The notes under the pieces were generated by a model. That model made no database searches. It was not told where the DNA came from and worked only from the letters and a program-made list of their open reading frames with translations. A stretch of 64,000 nt of DNA from Anthoceros angustus (taxonomy: Eukaryota; Streptophyta; Anthocerotopsida; Anthocerotales; Anthocerotaceae), in the NCBI GenBank assembly GCA_010909165.1, contig MU008157.1, forward strand, positions 372,001-436,000. Reading direction: 5' to 3'. Within the stretch, counting starts at the first letter, position 1. Each line of letters opens with the position of its first letter. The translations under genes and the position numbers were made by a program. Positions 1-11,680 of this stretch are shown in pieces.

Positions 1-1146
1 AATCCCGCGGCGGTCATCGGAGGCGTCCTGGTGCTGGCCGTACCTCTGGTGGTGTTCCAGCTACTGAACAGGAAGCCGCAGCCCTTCGGGACTGTGACGG
101 CCAAGGTTGCGTACGAGAAGCTGGGGGATGAGACCGTGGGAGGGCAGCTGGTGGATATCAGGTTGGCGGAGGATGTTCAGGCCGAGGGTACGCCGGATTT
201 GCGAGCCTACAAGAAGAAGGTGTTCCACCTGCCGTATGTTGAGCAGGAGGAGGATGAGGAGGAGGAGGCGACTGAAGCCCTCGTGGCCAAGCTCAAGAGC
301 AAGTTCAAGAAGCCGGAGGAGACGACGCTCTACTTTCTGGACAGGTTTGATGGCAATTCTCTGCTGCTGGCGAAGCTGGCTACGGAGAACGGGTTCCTGG
401 CTGCCTACGCTGTGAAAGGGGGCGCTGAGGGGCCCAATGGCTGGCGCGTGGCTGATCTCCCGTGGCTGGCGCCCAGAAAGGGGTTCAAGCTGGATTTGAG
501 CGGGTTCAAGGACGTCCTGGACAGCGCCTTCGGGCCGGAGACAGCAGCTGTGGTGCCGGCCACTTTGGGAGTGGCCGCTGCTGCGGCTGCCGGGGTGATC
601 GTTTTCTCTGAGGCTGAAACGGCGTTGCAGCTGCTTGGCTCCGCTGCGTTGATCCAGCTGGTGGTGAAGAAGTTCCTGTTTGCTAAGGACCGGGAGCAGA
701 CTATCTCGCAGATCAAGGAGCTGCTGGAAACGAAGGTTGCTCCCACAGCCCTGGTCGATGACATCAAGAGCATCGGCAAGGTGATAGCAGCTACGGCCGA
801 GGAAGTGACCGTGCAAGTGGTTGGCGAGAGAGAGTCACCACCTTCCAACGGTGCCGTTATCTCAGAGGCCCCTGCGCAAGTAACAGTGGAAGCAGAAGTT
901 GCCCCGGTGGTTGTTGAGGAGCCAGCCAGAGAAGAGGCACCTCAAGCGAAGGAGGAAGAAACCCCGGTACCAGCTGATCAAGTGGTAGCTGAAGCTTCCG
1001 AGCCTGCTCCGACGGAAGCTTCTGACCCTACCCCAACTGAAGCGTCAGAGCCTGCTCGCACTGAAGCTTCTGGGCCTGCTCCCACCAAAGCTTCTGAGCC
1101 TGCTGCTCCTGTCCAAGCTGCTTCTCCTGCCCTTGACGTCGTTTGA
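1..1146 (+). CDS. TROL: Thylakoid rhodanese-like protein (TROL/STR4 type), 5' part outside the window
   Basis: The frame is open from the first base to a TGA at 1144-1146, so this is the C-terminal ~381 residues and the transit peptide is missing. A hydrophobic segment (AVIGGVLVLAVPLVVFQLL) opens the fragment. An inactive-type rhodanese domain follows, with VDIRLAED, TTLYFLDRFDGNS and GAEGPNGW. A second hydrophobic stretch comes next (ATLGVAAAAAAGVIVF, then LQLLGSAALIQLVVKKFLF), then KVAPTALVDDIKSIGK. This order matches TROL/STR4, which anchors ferredoxin-NADP reductase at thylakoids. The tail is acidic and then a repeat of EASEPAPT-like octapeptides, like the proline/glutamate-rich linker of TROL. 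It ends ALDVV rather than in the ITEP-type motif that binds FNR, so it could be an STR4A-like form or lack a 3' exon. No intron is seen in this part. Confidence 0.85.
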   Translation, partial: NPAAVIGGVLVLAVPLVVFQLLNRKPQPFGTVTAKVAYEKLGDETVGGQLVDIRLAEDVQAEGTPDLRAYKKKVFHLPYVEQEEDEEEEATEALVAKLKSKFKKPEETTLYFLDRFDGNSLLLAKLATENGFLAAYAVKGGAEGPNGWRVADLPWLAPRKGFKLDLSGFKDVLDSAFGPETAAVVPATLGVAAAAAAGVIVFSEAETALQLLGSAALIQLVVKKFLFAKDREQTISQIKELLETKVAPTALVDDIKSIGKVIAATAEEVTVQVVGERESPPSNGAVISEAPAQVTVEAEVAPVVVEEPAREEAPQAKEEETPVPADQVVAEASEPAPTEASDPTPTEASEPARTEASGPAPTKASEPAAPVQAASPALDVV

Positions 1147-1858
1147 TATTTGACATACAGATGCGTAGCCTCCAGCAGCTCCAGCTACTCACAGCCTGAA
1201 CCCCTTTGCAAGTTTCCACATCTTCTTCCATCGCTGGACAAGCCCTAATGGAGACACAAGAGCAGCTGTTTGGAAAGCGGGCCAACATGCCAGGATGGAG
1301 GAGCTTGTCGTCATCCGTTCCCACCACTTCTGTAATTGTATGTACAGGAAGAGTTAGGTGCATCACTACCAGTGGGACTGCATGGAGGTGACAGGGACAG
1401 TTAGAAAAGTTACAAAGGCACAAGGAGCAGCAGGTTAAACGGAGCAGAGAAGAGCTGGCAAGATAGAGAGGAGAGCAGACAGTGCGCATGGGCTTGCCAG
1501 GCAGATGATCTAGATACCTCTTGTACTCCCTAGTTTGTTCTAAAGCATGCGTGATCAAATTCGCGGGATTTATTAGCTGTGTACTTGACTGGATTTGCAG
1601 CTCGTTGTCACGAAGCATGCACAACCAACCTGCTTCACACCATACCCCAGGAAGCTTCTCACATTATACCATGCAGCACGCAATGCGGCCACACTTCACA
1701 AGGCCAGTCATCTTGTTCTGAAAAAGTATGGGTCAATGTGCCACCGTCCTCCCACTACTGGAACATTTTGAAAGAGTTTGTCACATAACTACGCTGCAAT
1801 TGTCCGAAACTTCAAATCACCGTGGATGGAGCGGTAGTCGGTTCTGAACAACAAGTTG
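1147..1858. other. Intergenic region / probable 3' UTRs of TROL and TAXIMIN
   Basis: The region lies between two convergent genes. The open frames here are short and show no recognisable domain, so I read it as the two 3' untranslated regions plus spacer. Nothing else is seen. Confidence 0.5.
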
Positions 1859-2195
1859 TCAACAGGGGAAGTGACCGATGAACCATCGTATGACGCTGAT
1901 AGGCATTTTAATGAGCGCAATAGCAAATTCCAAGATCAACGGAATACATGCACAGCAAGGGCAGAGGCAGGCGAATATCGTCCTGCACAATTTCAAAAAA
2001 GAAGAGCACACTTCAGCTGCTTCCAGAAGCGTAAGGACAGCGCAGCGGAAAGAAAGAAAACACCAGTTCCTGCTCCCGCGAGTAGACTCACCCGACAATC
2101 CAGATCACGATGCCGATGATAGTAAGAAAAACGGAGAGCAGCATGAAGGGAAGTCCAATCAGAAATCCACACGGACGGCACTGGCAGTCTCCCAT
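1859..2195 (-). CDS. TAXIMIN-like cysteine-rich peptide, two exons
   Basis: Exon 1 is 2195-2092 and exon 2 is 1982-1859; they join in phase into 75 residues. The donor is G|GTGAGT at 2091 and the acceptor TTGTGCAG ends at 1983, leaving a 109-nt intron. The N-terminus is [17 protein letters not shown], followed by a hydrophobic run that ends WIVG. Exon 2 encodes a Cys cluster (CLCPCCAC), a second hydrophobic run and the ending RWFIGHFPC. The MGDC...CRP start, GLPF motif, CPCC cluster and WF...PC end are the hallmarks of the plant TAXIMIN family, small membrane-associated or secreted Cys-rich peptides implicated in organ separation and metabolism signalling. The start is the first ATG and gives the family's usual length of about 70-80 residues. 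It is convergent with TROL and lies just downstream of the SOD gene on the same strand. Confidence 0.86.
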
Positions 2196-2815
2196 TGTAA
2201 GGTCTTCGAATTCCACACAAAAGGAGCAGTGTAGGTCTTGAGCTGGATGCGTACCCCGCTCCTGTCCCTCCTTTCACAGATCCGTCAAGTCCTCTGCTCT
2301 TCTCCTCACCTACCTAGGCAGACAATCCAATGAGCTCACAAAATGCAGCCCTGATCTGTAGATGTGCAACCAACGGAGACTCCCTTAGTTGGAGATGAGA
2401 TGGCGCGGGGGCACGACGAAGGGAATAACGGACTACAAGGACGACACAAATACGTCTATCCGAACTAGATTTATCGAAGGGCGTCCTTACTTTTCAAGTG
2501 TCTGGCCGGATAGCGACTCGGAAACTGCGAGGACGCGGGATTGGCTGCCTTGTAACGCGTTTTGACGTATAGACGTGTGCAACAGTTTACTTGCGTTGGA
2601 AGCCAGTAATGATTACGAGTAGCGCTTTCCCGTTTTCGGCCGGCCAGTTACCTCTTCATAAACCGAACACTAAACAGGGAAACAGTTTGCAAAGCTGGAA
2701 GTCGTATAGTCTTTATCACATTGTAGTGATTGTTTCCTACAACGAGTAAGCTGAAGGTGTGCCCTTTCTGATGGCATACCAAGACTGCTGCAAAAATAAG
2801 ACGACGGCTCCGTTC
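2196..2815. other. Spacer: TAXIMIN upstream region and SOD 3' flank
   Basis: About 620 bases with no convincing coding sequence. It should contain the promoter and 5' UTR of the TAXIMIN gene and the 3' UTR of the SOD gene, since both are read on the minus strand. I cannot pick out a specific promoter element. Confidence 0.45.
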
Positions 2816-4115
2816 TCAAAGAGGAGTAAGCCCCACTACACCTGCAACAGTTGAATTCATATGGCTCTTGTTTCAGCAGGTTAAGCACAGAGAAAGACTC
2901 CAGCAATCGCATCCAGAGCAAGCCTTACCACAAGCCAAACGACCTCCCGCGTTTCCGGTTGTAGGGCTCAGCTCATGTCCACCTGCAGTGCGTAATATAT
3001 GTGAGGGAATGCGGACTAGGCAATCTCTGCTTCTCAGAGACAAACGTTACAGATACCAGTAAGCACTGACCTTTCCCAAGATCGTCCTCCAGCTCATGAA
3101 TGACAAGTGCCCTCCCGATGACTGAGTTGGGGCCTGATAGGGGAATCTGCAAGCAGCATTGGCATGGTTAGTTATTTTCAACACCATCACAAGACAGGGA
3201 GATCAAATGACACAGCCCGTCCATCCCCCTTCTTCCTGACGTTACCTGGGCATCAGTTATGGTTGTTTCAACAGTTCCTGCCAGGACACAGGCACGTGTG
3301 TCAGATAAAAAAACGAAACTTTGTTCCCAGATATGTTGATAACCTGCCTCCAGCTGTGAATCCCGCCACACACAGGATGTTTACCGTCTGGGCCTGCAAT
3401 GACGTTTCCAAGGTCACCAGCGTGGCGGATTTCGTCTTCTGGGGCACCATGAGTCTTCTTGTCGGGGTTGAAATGGGGTCCTGAAACAGGAGACACCAGA
3501 ATGAGTCCTACGGCACACATCCCACTGCCACCAGCCGGCACATGGCAGATTCCAAAAACTAAAATGCAGTTTCGTACCAGTCGAGATGCACCCGTTGGTA
3601 GTATCACCAAATTCGTGCTGCAACAAAAGGGGACAGCAACACACAAGGCCATGGCTTCACAGTCTGAAGTCCCTCTCCTAGGACAGAAGAAGAATCAAAA
3701 CAACAACGGGCAGAGAACCAAAGTCGGAATCCTTGCCACAGGAGCTCACCAGATGGAACCCGTGCTTCCCCGGTGTAAGGCCTGTGATCTTCACCTGCAC
3801 GGTAGTGGGACCTGCAGAGCAGAATAAGAGCATGCACGCAGGCGACAGGCTGAGGCAAGCCCATAGTCAACATTGCTCCTAAAACTCACCGTCGTCGTCT
3901 TGCAGGAGACTGACAACGCCTTCCACAGCTGAGGTGCCCTTGAGCACAGCCACCGCCTTCTTGGTGGCGGCCAGAACGAGCATTGGCTTGGACACCACAG
4001 ACAGCGATGGGGCACGCATGGCCTGCACTCGGAGCTGCGTGCCCGAGAAGGCGGACTTCAACTGCAGGCTTGGAGATAAGGTCAAGCTCGCCATGCTTAA
4101 AGCCTGCCCTGCCAT
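2816..4115 (-). CDS. CSD2: Chloroplastic Cu/Zn superoxide dismutase, eight exons
   Basis: Exons on the minus strand: 4115-3890, 3811-3750, 3617-3578, 3480-3385, 3277-3246, 3146-3071, 2982-2929 and 2841-2816. All introns are GT-AG and phases join without a break to give 203 residues. About 50 residues of plastid-type presequence (Ser/Ala/Leu-rich, few acids) precede [15 protein letters not shown]. Metal ligands are present: HGFHLHEFGD (the Cu histidines are split by the exon 2/3 junction), [22 protein letters not shown] and VIHELEDD. The disulfide cysteines (NGCISTG, RLACG) and the active-site Arg (GGRLACG) are also there. The enzyme dismutates superoxide in the stroma or at thylakoids. I chose ATG 4115; ATG 4094 would also give a transit peptide, while longer upstream starts look like 5' UTR. 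All key residues are intact. Confidence 0.93.
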
Positions 4116-4629
4116 CGCCTCGGGCAACAGCTGTATCCACGCAAATGCAAAATGCAAAATGCACCTACAATACAGTACTGACTGAACGTTTGTATGAATG
4201 TGCAATGTGGCAAACGGTCGCGGATGGCCATGTACCCCTCTCCAATCTCCAATCCAACATTCCATACATACATTATCTAGGATCTATCTCAATATTTATC
4301 TATTTATAGTATTCATTTATAATAATAAAAATAGAAATAAACTGTGACTTAGGGCTGGTTTCCATGAGGGCCGATATTTACGGCAGCTTTTTCAACTTGC
4401 AGTTGGACCGGAACGGTATTGCCACTTTCCATGGCTTCGCTATGTGCATTCCTTTCGTAAAAACAGGACCTCACCGGCTACTTATCACTCGCAAGCGACC
4501 GGCTACTCAGCGCTCATGCGAGTCCGACTTTCGTCCCAAGCTCTAACATGCAAGTCAGTTTCTTCCATGATGTTCCTTCTTGCTTCCACTCACATTTCAG
4601 TTCTTTCACGCAAGCGACGTACTCCTGGT

Positions 4630-5415
4630 GACCAATATATCAAGGACAGGAGTTTGGGTTGGTGGTAACTTTTTTAGGGAAGCAACATGGATAGCTGATC
4701 CTGAGCGTTTTAGAGAGTTTTTTAGAATGACACCTACCACATTTGAGTATGTGTGTAGCTTGGTGGCTGTGGATCTCACTAGGAAGACACCATTAGCTCT
4801 ACGACGGATTCCAACCAGGCAACTATCGGTTGACATCCAAGTGGCTCTAGCAATCAGAAGACTTGCCACAGGGGATACTCTCAAGTCCATTGGGGAACTC
4901 TTTGGTGTAGCCGAATCTACAGCTTCGAAAATTATGTGGCGATTCATAAGAGCCATGATCAGAAGAGGGAGACACCACATTGCTTGGCCACAAGGAGAAG
5001 TTCTAGCTACCTCGTATGCGTAATTTGAAAGGTTCATCACAGTCAACTGCATGCACTGACGTAACACACATCAAAATGGAGCTCATGTCCCAGGAAATAG
5101 CAATTGATTACTTCGATTGTAATCATGATTACAGTGTCTGCATCTAAGGGGTAGTTGACATGAAGATGCGTTTTATAGATGTGTTTGCTAGGTTCCCGGG
5201 TTCTGTAAATGATGCAAGGATCTTGAGTAATTCAGGCCTCTATCGAAAAGCTATGGCAGGAGATATCCTGAATGGTGAGCACATTGATGGTAACAACCCC
5301 GCTGTGGAGTACATTGTGAGACGCGGATACCCCTCAACGCTGCTACCTTACACCATTTCCGGAAGAAATATTTCGTAAAGAAAGACTACTTCAATTTTAA
5401 GCATTCTTCACCCGC
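4630..5415 (+). pseudogene. Harbinger transposase (DDE_Tnp_4 type), N-terminal and middle part
   Basis: The N-terminal part reads GVWVGGNFFREATWI, FREFFRMTPTTFEYVC, then a helix-turn-helix-like IRRLATGDTLKSIGELFGV and AESTASKIMWRFI. After a break at 5023 the nuclease core resumes with a THIKM segment, DYSVCI-stop-GVVD, then FIDVFARFPGSVNDARIL and SNSGLYRKA. The in-frame TAA at 5145-5147 sits where the family has glutamine before GVVD. The region between 5023 and 5110 is frameshifted. The frame runs out at about 5415 after a segment (FNFKHSSP) that normally precedes the VVEQAFG motif; that motif is found 16.4 kb away at 21.87 kb. Confidence 0.8.
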
Positions 5416-5442
5416 ATAGCAAATAATGGTAATTTTGAAGGG

Positions 5443-6829
5443 GTGAATAATCTCAAGGGGTTTTCCAAATAATCTCTAAAGGGGTTTTGATGGGCCCTCA
5501 TGCTTTTGAAGGCATTATGGAAAAGTCTGAAAAAGGGTGTCACCAAGAAAGTTACTACTTTCCATCCAAAGAATGTTTGTGTCGAATGGTGGTCGCAAAC
5601 TCGAACCTAGGGAATGATGCAAAGTAGGAGCGGTGAGGAAGGCGTTCTCACGGGCGACGAACTGTGAAGCTTCGATTAGATTAAATGTGGTTTTGTTATG
5701 ACACCACAAAAGCCACGATTGCAGTATTTCCTTAACAACACGAAACATCACAACTAGCCGGACTTACAACATTAACTCGGGACCCCGGAAAACGAGATTT
5801 TCGGAACACCTTTATCCCCAGTAGTTCAATCCATCGTCATCACTTGGTCCGCCTTCTCCGCATTGTCATCACTATCTTGACACTTTCACCGCAGTTGTAT
5901 GAAGCCACGCAACTCGCAGAGCTTATCCCTTATCGCTTTTTTGTCCACCGCATACAGACAAGTTTCGCGTTCAACACAAACCCATAATATGATGATTTCA
6001 TTCACAAATGCCTCCTGTATGTTTTTAGGTAATGGATCTTATTCCCTTTTTCCTCGGCATTGGACGGATGGGTTACCACTGGGCGGACTATGTTCCCCGC
6101 ACATATCTCCCTTCATACGCATCTATGTGCTCGGTCCGATACGGTGGATAAGAAAGTGAGGTCGCAGTGCGTTCACTTCACGTCAATGACCTCCCCAATT
6201 GAATGGCATATGCGTGTCCGTATTGCACCGACATCCCTCTCGGATTTCCGTTATGTCCCCATTCATCCGTGCCATTTCCATTTGCCTTCCCGCATTTTGA
6301 TATGCCCCCAAATACATATCGGGTGTCCATGCGCTTTGGTGGCACGCTTGGAAAAGCGGTTGTGTCATTTGGTCACATGGACGACCTCATGTCACCGAAA
6401 TTCAAAATTACACAGGAAGGAACCTCCGCGGAACATAAAAATGTGTGCTCCCGCGTGTTTTCCTACTCTTGTGAAGACCGGAACCGATCGTGCATAACCA
6501 AACGCGGACTTCCTTCGCCCATTATACTATCCCGTTGATGTCACTTTGGACACGGTGGGTCTTGCTTTGGGATGCATTCATGGCATATGTTCTTTGAATT
6601 GATGTGAAAAGCTTGGCATTCTGCGGTGTGGAGGCGTACATCACGCACGATCTGGTGCAAATGCACGGAGAGGAGGCGAAGTCGGCGCGATGCGTTGTGT
6701 GGCAAGGTTTCGGCATGGATTGTGCGGTATCGCCGATTGTGCGAGAATAGCCGACTTGTGACGGTGGAAGTTTCTCAAGCACGATTGGGGTGGTTACGCC
6801 CATGATGGCCCGCTCTCCTTGTAGTCAAC
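5443..6829. other. Unassigned DNA at the left of the nested insertion
   Basis: Only short frames are open and none resembles a family I know. The stretch from about 6640 onward begins to resemble the start of the tandem-repeat module (arginine-rich frame near 6790-7040). Nothing else can be supported. Confidence 0.4.
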
Positions 6830-9800
6830 GACGGTATTGGGGTGAGAGGAAGCGTCTGCGGGAGAGGCGAGCTTTGGCGGAAGCTGCGAGCAGGCGCAAA
6901 GCGAGGAATGAACCGGTGGACATAGTAGCAGTGCTGACAACAGCCTCCACCTCCACAAGCCGAGTGCGTGTCGGCGCGCGATGCAGCAGCGTTATTTCAA
7001 GGTCGTTGGGGTTGATACCGCACAATCTCGGCGCCGACTAGCAAGGAGCTTGGAGCAATTCTTGCGGATGACAAGTGAGTTCTCGGTGCAATGTCGCGTG
7101 AGATCTATAGTACTTTTGAAGAGCTTCCTCTGAAGGACTTTCGTACTCCCGAACGGGAAAGATGAAGAGTTGTTCTTTTCTCATGAGGAATATGAGCACT
7201 GATGTAAGAATTTGAAGGATGTTCGGTCGGCGATCACTGCGAGCGAAATACGCTCTGGAATATCATTTTGTCGCGGTCGGATGACCATCCGATTCCCACT
7301 GGCCAAGCACATTGGTGTGAGTCGAGATCCGATCTGCGGGAAATTGCGGGGTGGGAAGGATTGTCGGGGCCAAGGTATGTGGTGCGGGTCGGAAGGAAGC
7401 TTAGGTCGATGTGATCTCGGATGATGTGAAAAGCCGTGCACGCAGTCGGAGCTCGCCTCTCGACCTTCCTCCAACACAAAGGACACCAAGCGCCTACGTC
7501 GGACCAAACACTTTTGACCAGCACATCATCCACTTCTTGGATACTTCACGTGAGATGAATATGTCATGGATTCCATGCTTGTGTTGTGAGTGCGAACCTT
7601 CATCTGCTCTCCCTCACCTTCCATGCTTGTTTGTACTTCACGGTGTCGTTATATGTTAGCACTACCTTCCAAATTCATGTTTGACTCTTGGGCATGATGG
7701 TATTGGGGTCGATGGGTGTTCACGTAGGCTTCTCGTATGCATCTTGGTGTTGTGATTTAGGGACCGGTGATATGGGGTGGATGATTGGTGTTGAGCGAAG
7801 GGCTATGTGATGACCTGTATAGCCTTGTGATGGTGTGGGCTGATTGGTGATGTTGATTCCTGACTGGTTATGTTTTGGGCGGAGGCGGGTTCCCAGTTTG
7901 GTGTGGGAGGACGGGGTGTTGTGGTTGCCGCTTGCGTATTGGGGTGGTCGCTGGGTGATTTTAGTGGGCGTGGATGATGTGCGGACTGGTGATGTGGTGG
8001 TCGCTATCTTGTTGATTGATGCGTTGGTGATGTGGATGATGGCATGGTGATAAGGTGGACGGATTGGTGATGTCATGGAGTAGGTGGAGCTCTGTTTGCG
8101 CCCTTAGTGATGTGGTGGATGTGTTGGTGTTGTGGATGATGGAATGGTGATCACATGCGGTTTGGTGATGTTTTGGAGTTGTTCCATTTTAGTTGGCATC
8201 ACTTGGTGACCTCGTGTCCGTCGTTGGAAGTGTGTTGCACGTTTTGATATTGGCCATCCCATCGGTGATACCACCGTTCTGAGAGGTATGTAATGAAATC
8301 GCTGTTCGTGATGTGTGAAATTCTGTTGCGAAGAGCATCGACATTTCAATTGGGCAGCGAACTTTTGAGAAATTGAAGCCGTATTTTGTGAAGAGCTGCA
8401 GAACGGAACTTGTCTTCTTGGTATCATGTGGAAATGGCCTTTCTCAAGGCGCTTTCAATGCTATCGCGTTGTCTTTCAAGTGTGCATCCAGGTCAATGTC
8501 GCCGTGAGATCTATAGTACTTTTGAAGAGCTTCTGACTGGACTCGCAATCGATCGGGAAAGATGAAGAGTTGTTTATCGCTCATGAGGAATATGAGCATG
8601 ACATGTAAGAATTTGAAGGATGTTCAGTCGGCGATCACCGCGAGCCGTAAATACGCCTGAATATCATTTTGTCGCCGATGACCATCCGATTCCCACACCG
8701 CCAAGCACATTGGTGTGAGTCGGCATCCGATCCGCAGCGAAATTGTGGGTGGGAAGGATTGTCGGGGCCAAGGTATGTGGTGCGGTCCCAAGGAAGCTTA
8801 GGTCCGATGTGATCTCGGATGATGTGAAAGCCAGATTCTGCACTGGAGCTCGCCTCGACCTTCCTCCAACACAAAGGACACCAAGCGCCTACGTCGGACC
8901 AAACACTTTTGACCAGCACATCATCCACTTCTTGGATACTTCACGTGAGATGAATATGTCAGAATCGGATTCCATGCTTGTGTTGTGAGTGCGAACCTTC
9001 ATCTGCGCCCCTCACCTTCCATGCTTGTTTGTACTTCACGGTGTCGTTATATGTTAGCACTACCTTCCAAATTCGTGTTTGACTCTTGGGCATGATGGTA
9101 TTGGGGTGAAGGGTGTTCACGAGGCTTCTCGTATGCATACCGGTGTTGTGATTTAGGGACCGGTGATATGGGGTGATGATTGGTGTTGAGCGAAGGGCTA
9201 TGTGATGCCTGTATGGCCTTGTGATGGTTTGGGCTGATTGGTGATGTTGATTCCTGCACTGGTTATGTTTTGGGGCAAGGCGGGTTCCCAGTTTGGTGTG
9301 GGAGGACGGGGTGTTGTGGCTTGCGTATTGGGGTGGTCGCTGGGTGATTTTAGTGGACGCTGGATGATGCGGACATGGTGATGTGGTGGTCCGCTATCTT
9401 GTTGATTGATGCGCGTGATGTGGATGATGGCATGGTGATAAGGTGGACGGATTGGTGATGTCATGGAGTAGGTGGAGCTCGCTTGTTCTTAGTGATGTGG
9501 TGGATGTGTTGGTGTTGTGGATGATGGAATGGTGATCACACGGTTTGGTGATGTTTTGGAGTTGTTCCATTTTAGTTGGCATCACTTGGTGACCTCGTGT
9601 CCGCTGCTGGAAGTGTGTTGCACGTTTTGATATTGGCCATCCCATCGGTGATACCACCGCTCGCAGGAGTATGTAATGAAATCGCTGTTCGTGATGTGTG
9701 CGCAAATTCTACTGCGGTTCGCGAAGAGCATCCCGACATTTCAATTGGGCAGCGAACTTTTGAGAAATTGAAGCCGTATTTTGTGAAGAGCTGCAGAACG

Positions 9801-11680
9801 GAACTTGTCTTCTTGGTATCATGTGGAAATGGCCTTTCTCAAGGACGCTTTCAATGCTATGCGCGTTGTCTTTCAAGTGTGCATCCTGAGGTCAATGTCG
9901 TCCATGTGACATATGTGCTCCCCAAGAAGGTGACGGGCTTGTTCAAGAGTGTAGTCAACCCATTGGTCGAGAGGAAGCCTGCAGGGAGAGGAGGCGGGCG
10001 TAGCAGAACGGCGCAGAGAATGAACCGGTGGACATAGTAGGCACCGTGCAGAAGAACATCACGCCTCCACCTCCACAAGCCGAGTGCGTGTCCGCGCGCG
10101 ATGCAACGCGTTATTTCAAGGTCGTTGGGGTTGATACCGCACAATCTCGCGGCCAAAGAACTAGCAAGGAGCTTGAGAGCAATTCTTGCGGATGACAAGT
10201 GAGTTCTCGCAATGTCGCCGTGAGATCTATAGTACTTTTGAAGAGCTTCTGACTGGACTCGCAATCGATCGGGAAAGATGAAGAGTTGTTTATCGCTCAT
10301 GAGGAATATGAGCATGACATGTAAGAATTTGAAGGATGTTCAGTCGGCGATCACCGCGAGCCGTAAATACGCCTGAATATCATTTTGTCGCCGATGACCA
10401 TCCGATTCCCACACCGCCAAGCACATTGGTGTGAGTCGGCATCCGATCCGCAGCGAAATTGTGGGTGGGAAGGATTGTCGGGGCCAAGGTATGTGGTGCG
10501 GTCCCAAGGAAGCTTAGGTCCGATGTGATCTCGGATGATGTGAAAGCCAGATTCTGCACTGGAGCTCGCCTCGACCTTCCTCCAACACAAAGGACACCAA
10601 GCGCCACGCACGGACCAAACACTTTTGACCAGCACATCATCCACTTCTTGGATACTTCACGTGAGATGAATATGTCAGAATCGGATTCCATGCTTGTGTT
10701 GTGAGTGCGAACCTTCATCTGCGCCCCTCACCTTCCATGCTTGTTTGTACTTCACGGTGTCGTTATATGTTAGCACTACCTTCCAAATTCGTGTTTGACT
10801 CTTGGGCATGATGGTATTGGGGTGAAGGGTGTTCACGAGGCTTCTCGTATGCATACCGGTGTTGTGATTTAGGGACCGGTGATATGGGGTGATGATTGGT
10901 GTTGAGCGAAGGGCTATGTGATGCCTGTATGGCCTTGTGATGGTTTGGGCTGATTGGTGATGTTGATTCCTGCACTGGTTATGTTTTGGCTAAGGGCGGG
11001 TTCCCAGTTTGGTGTGGGAGGACGGGGTGTTGTGGTTGCTTGCGTATTGGGGTGGTCGCTGGGTGATTTTAGTGGACGCTGGATGATGCGGACATGGTGA
11101 TGTGGTGGTCCGCTATCTTGTTGATTGATGCGCGTGATGTGGATGATGGCATGGTGATAAGGTGGACGGATTGGTGATGTCATGGAGTAGGTGGAGCTCG
11201 CTTGTTCTTAGTGATGTGGTGGATGTGTTGGTGTTGTGGATGATGGAATGGTGATCACACGGTTTGGTGATGTTTTGGAGTTGTTCCATTTTAGTTGGCA
11301 TCACTTGGTGACCTCGTGTCCGCTGCTGGAAGTGTGTTGCACGTTTTGATATTGGCCATCCCATCGGTGATACCACCGCTCGCAGGAGTATGTAATGAAA
11401 TCGCTGTTCGTGATGTGTGCGCAAATTCTACTGCGGTTCGCGAAGAGCATCCCGACATTTCAATTGGGCAGCGAACTTTTGAGAAATTGAAGCCGTATTT
11501 TGTGAAGAGCTGCAGAACGGAACTTGTCTTCTTGGTATCATGTGGAAATGGCCTTTCTCAAGGACGCTTTCAATGCTATGCGCGTTGTCTTTCAAGTGTG
11601 CATCCTGAGGTCAATGTCGTCCATGTGACATATGTGCTCCCCAAGAAGGTGACGGGCTTGTTCAAGAGTGTAGTGCAACA
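6830..11680. repeat. Large tandem repeats, three ~1.45 kb copies with a ~250 bp linker module
   Basis: The main module occurs at about 7085-8495, 8496-9957 and 10203-11673. Each starts near GTGAGATCTATAGTACTTTT and ends with a frame containing IGQRTFEKLKPYFV. A second module of ~250 bp (with GCCGAGTGCGTGTC) precedes copy 1 (6830-7084) and copy 3 (9958-10202) but not copy 2. Copies 2 and 3 are almost identical; copy 1 is more diverged. The conserved frame shows that the repeats are internal duplications of the N-terminal region of the transposase-like gene that continues past 11.7 kb. Each copy also includes a ~450 bp G/T-rich tract of GTGATG-like units. Confidence 0.75.

Noticed and set aside
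61-848. Long minus-strand frames opposite TROL
   Set aside because: They are shadows of the TROL coding sequence; the plus-strand protein matches the family along its length.
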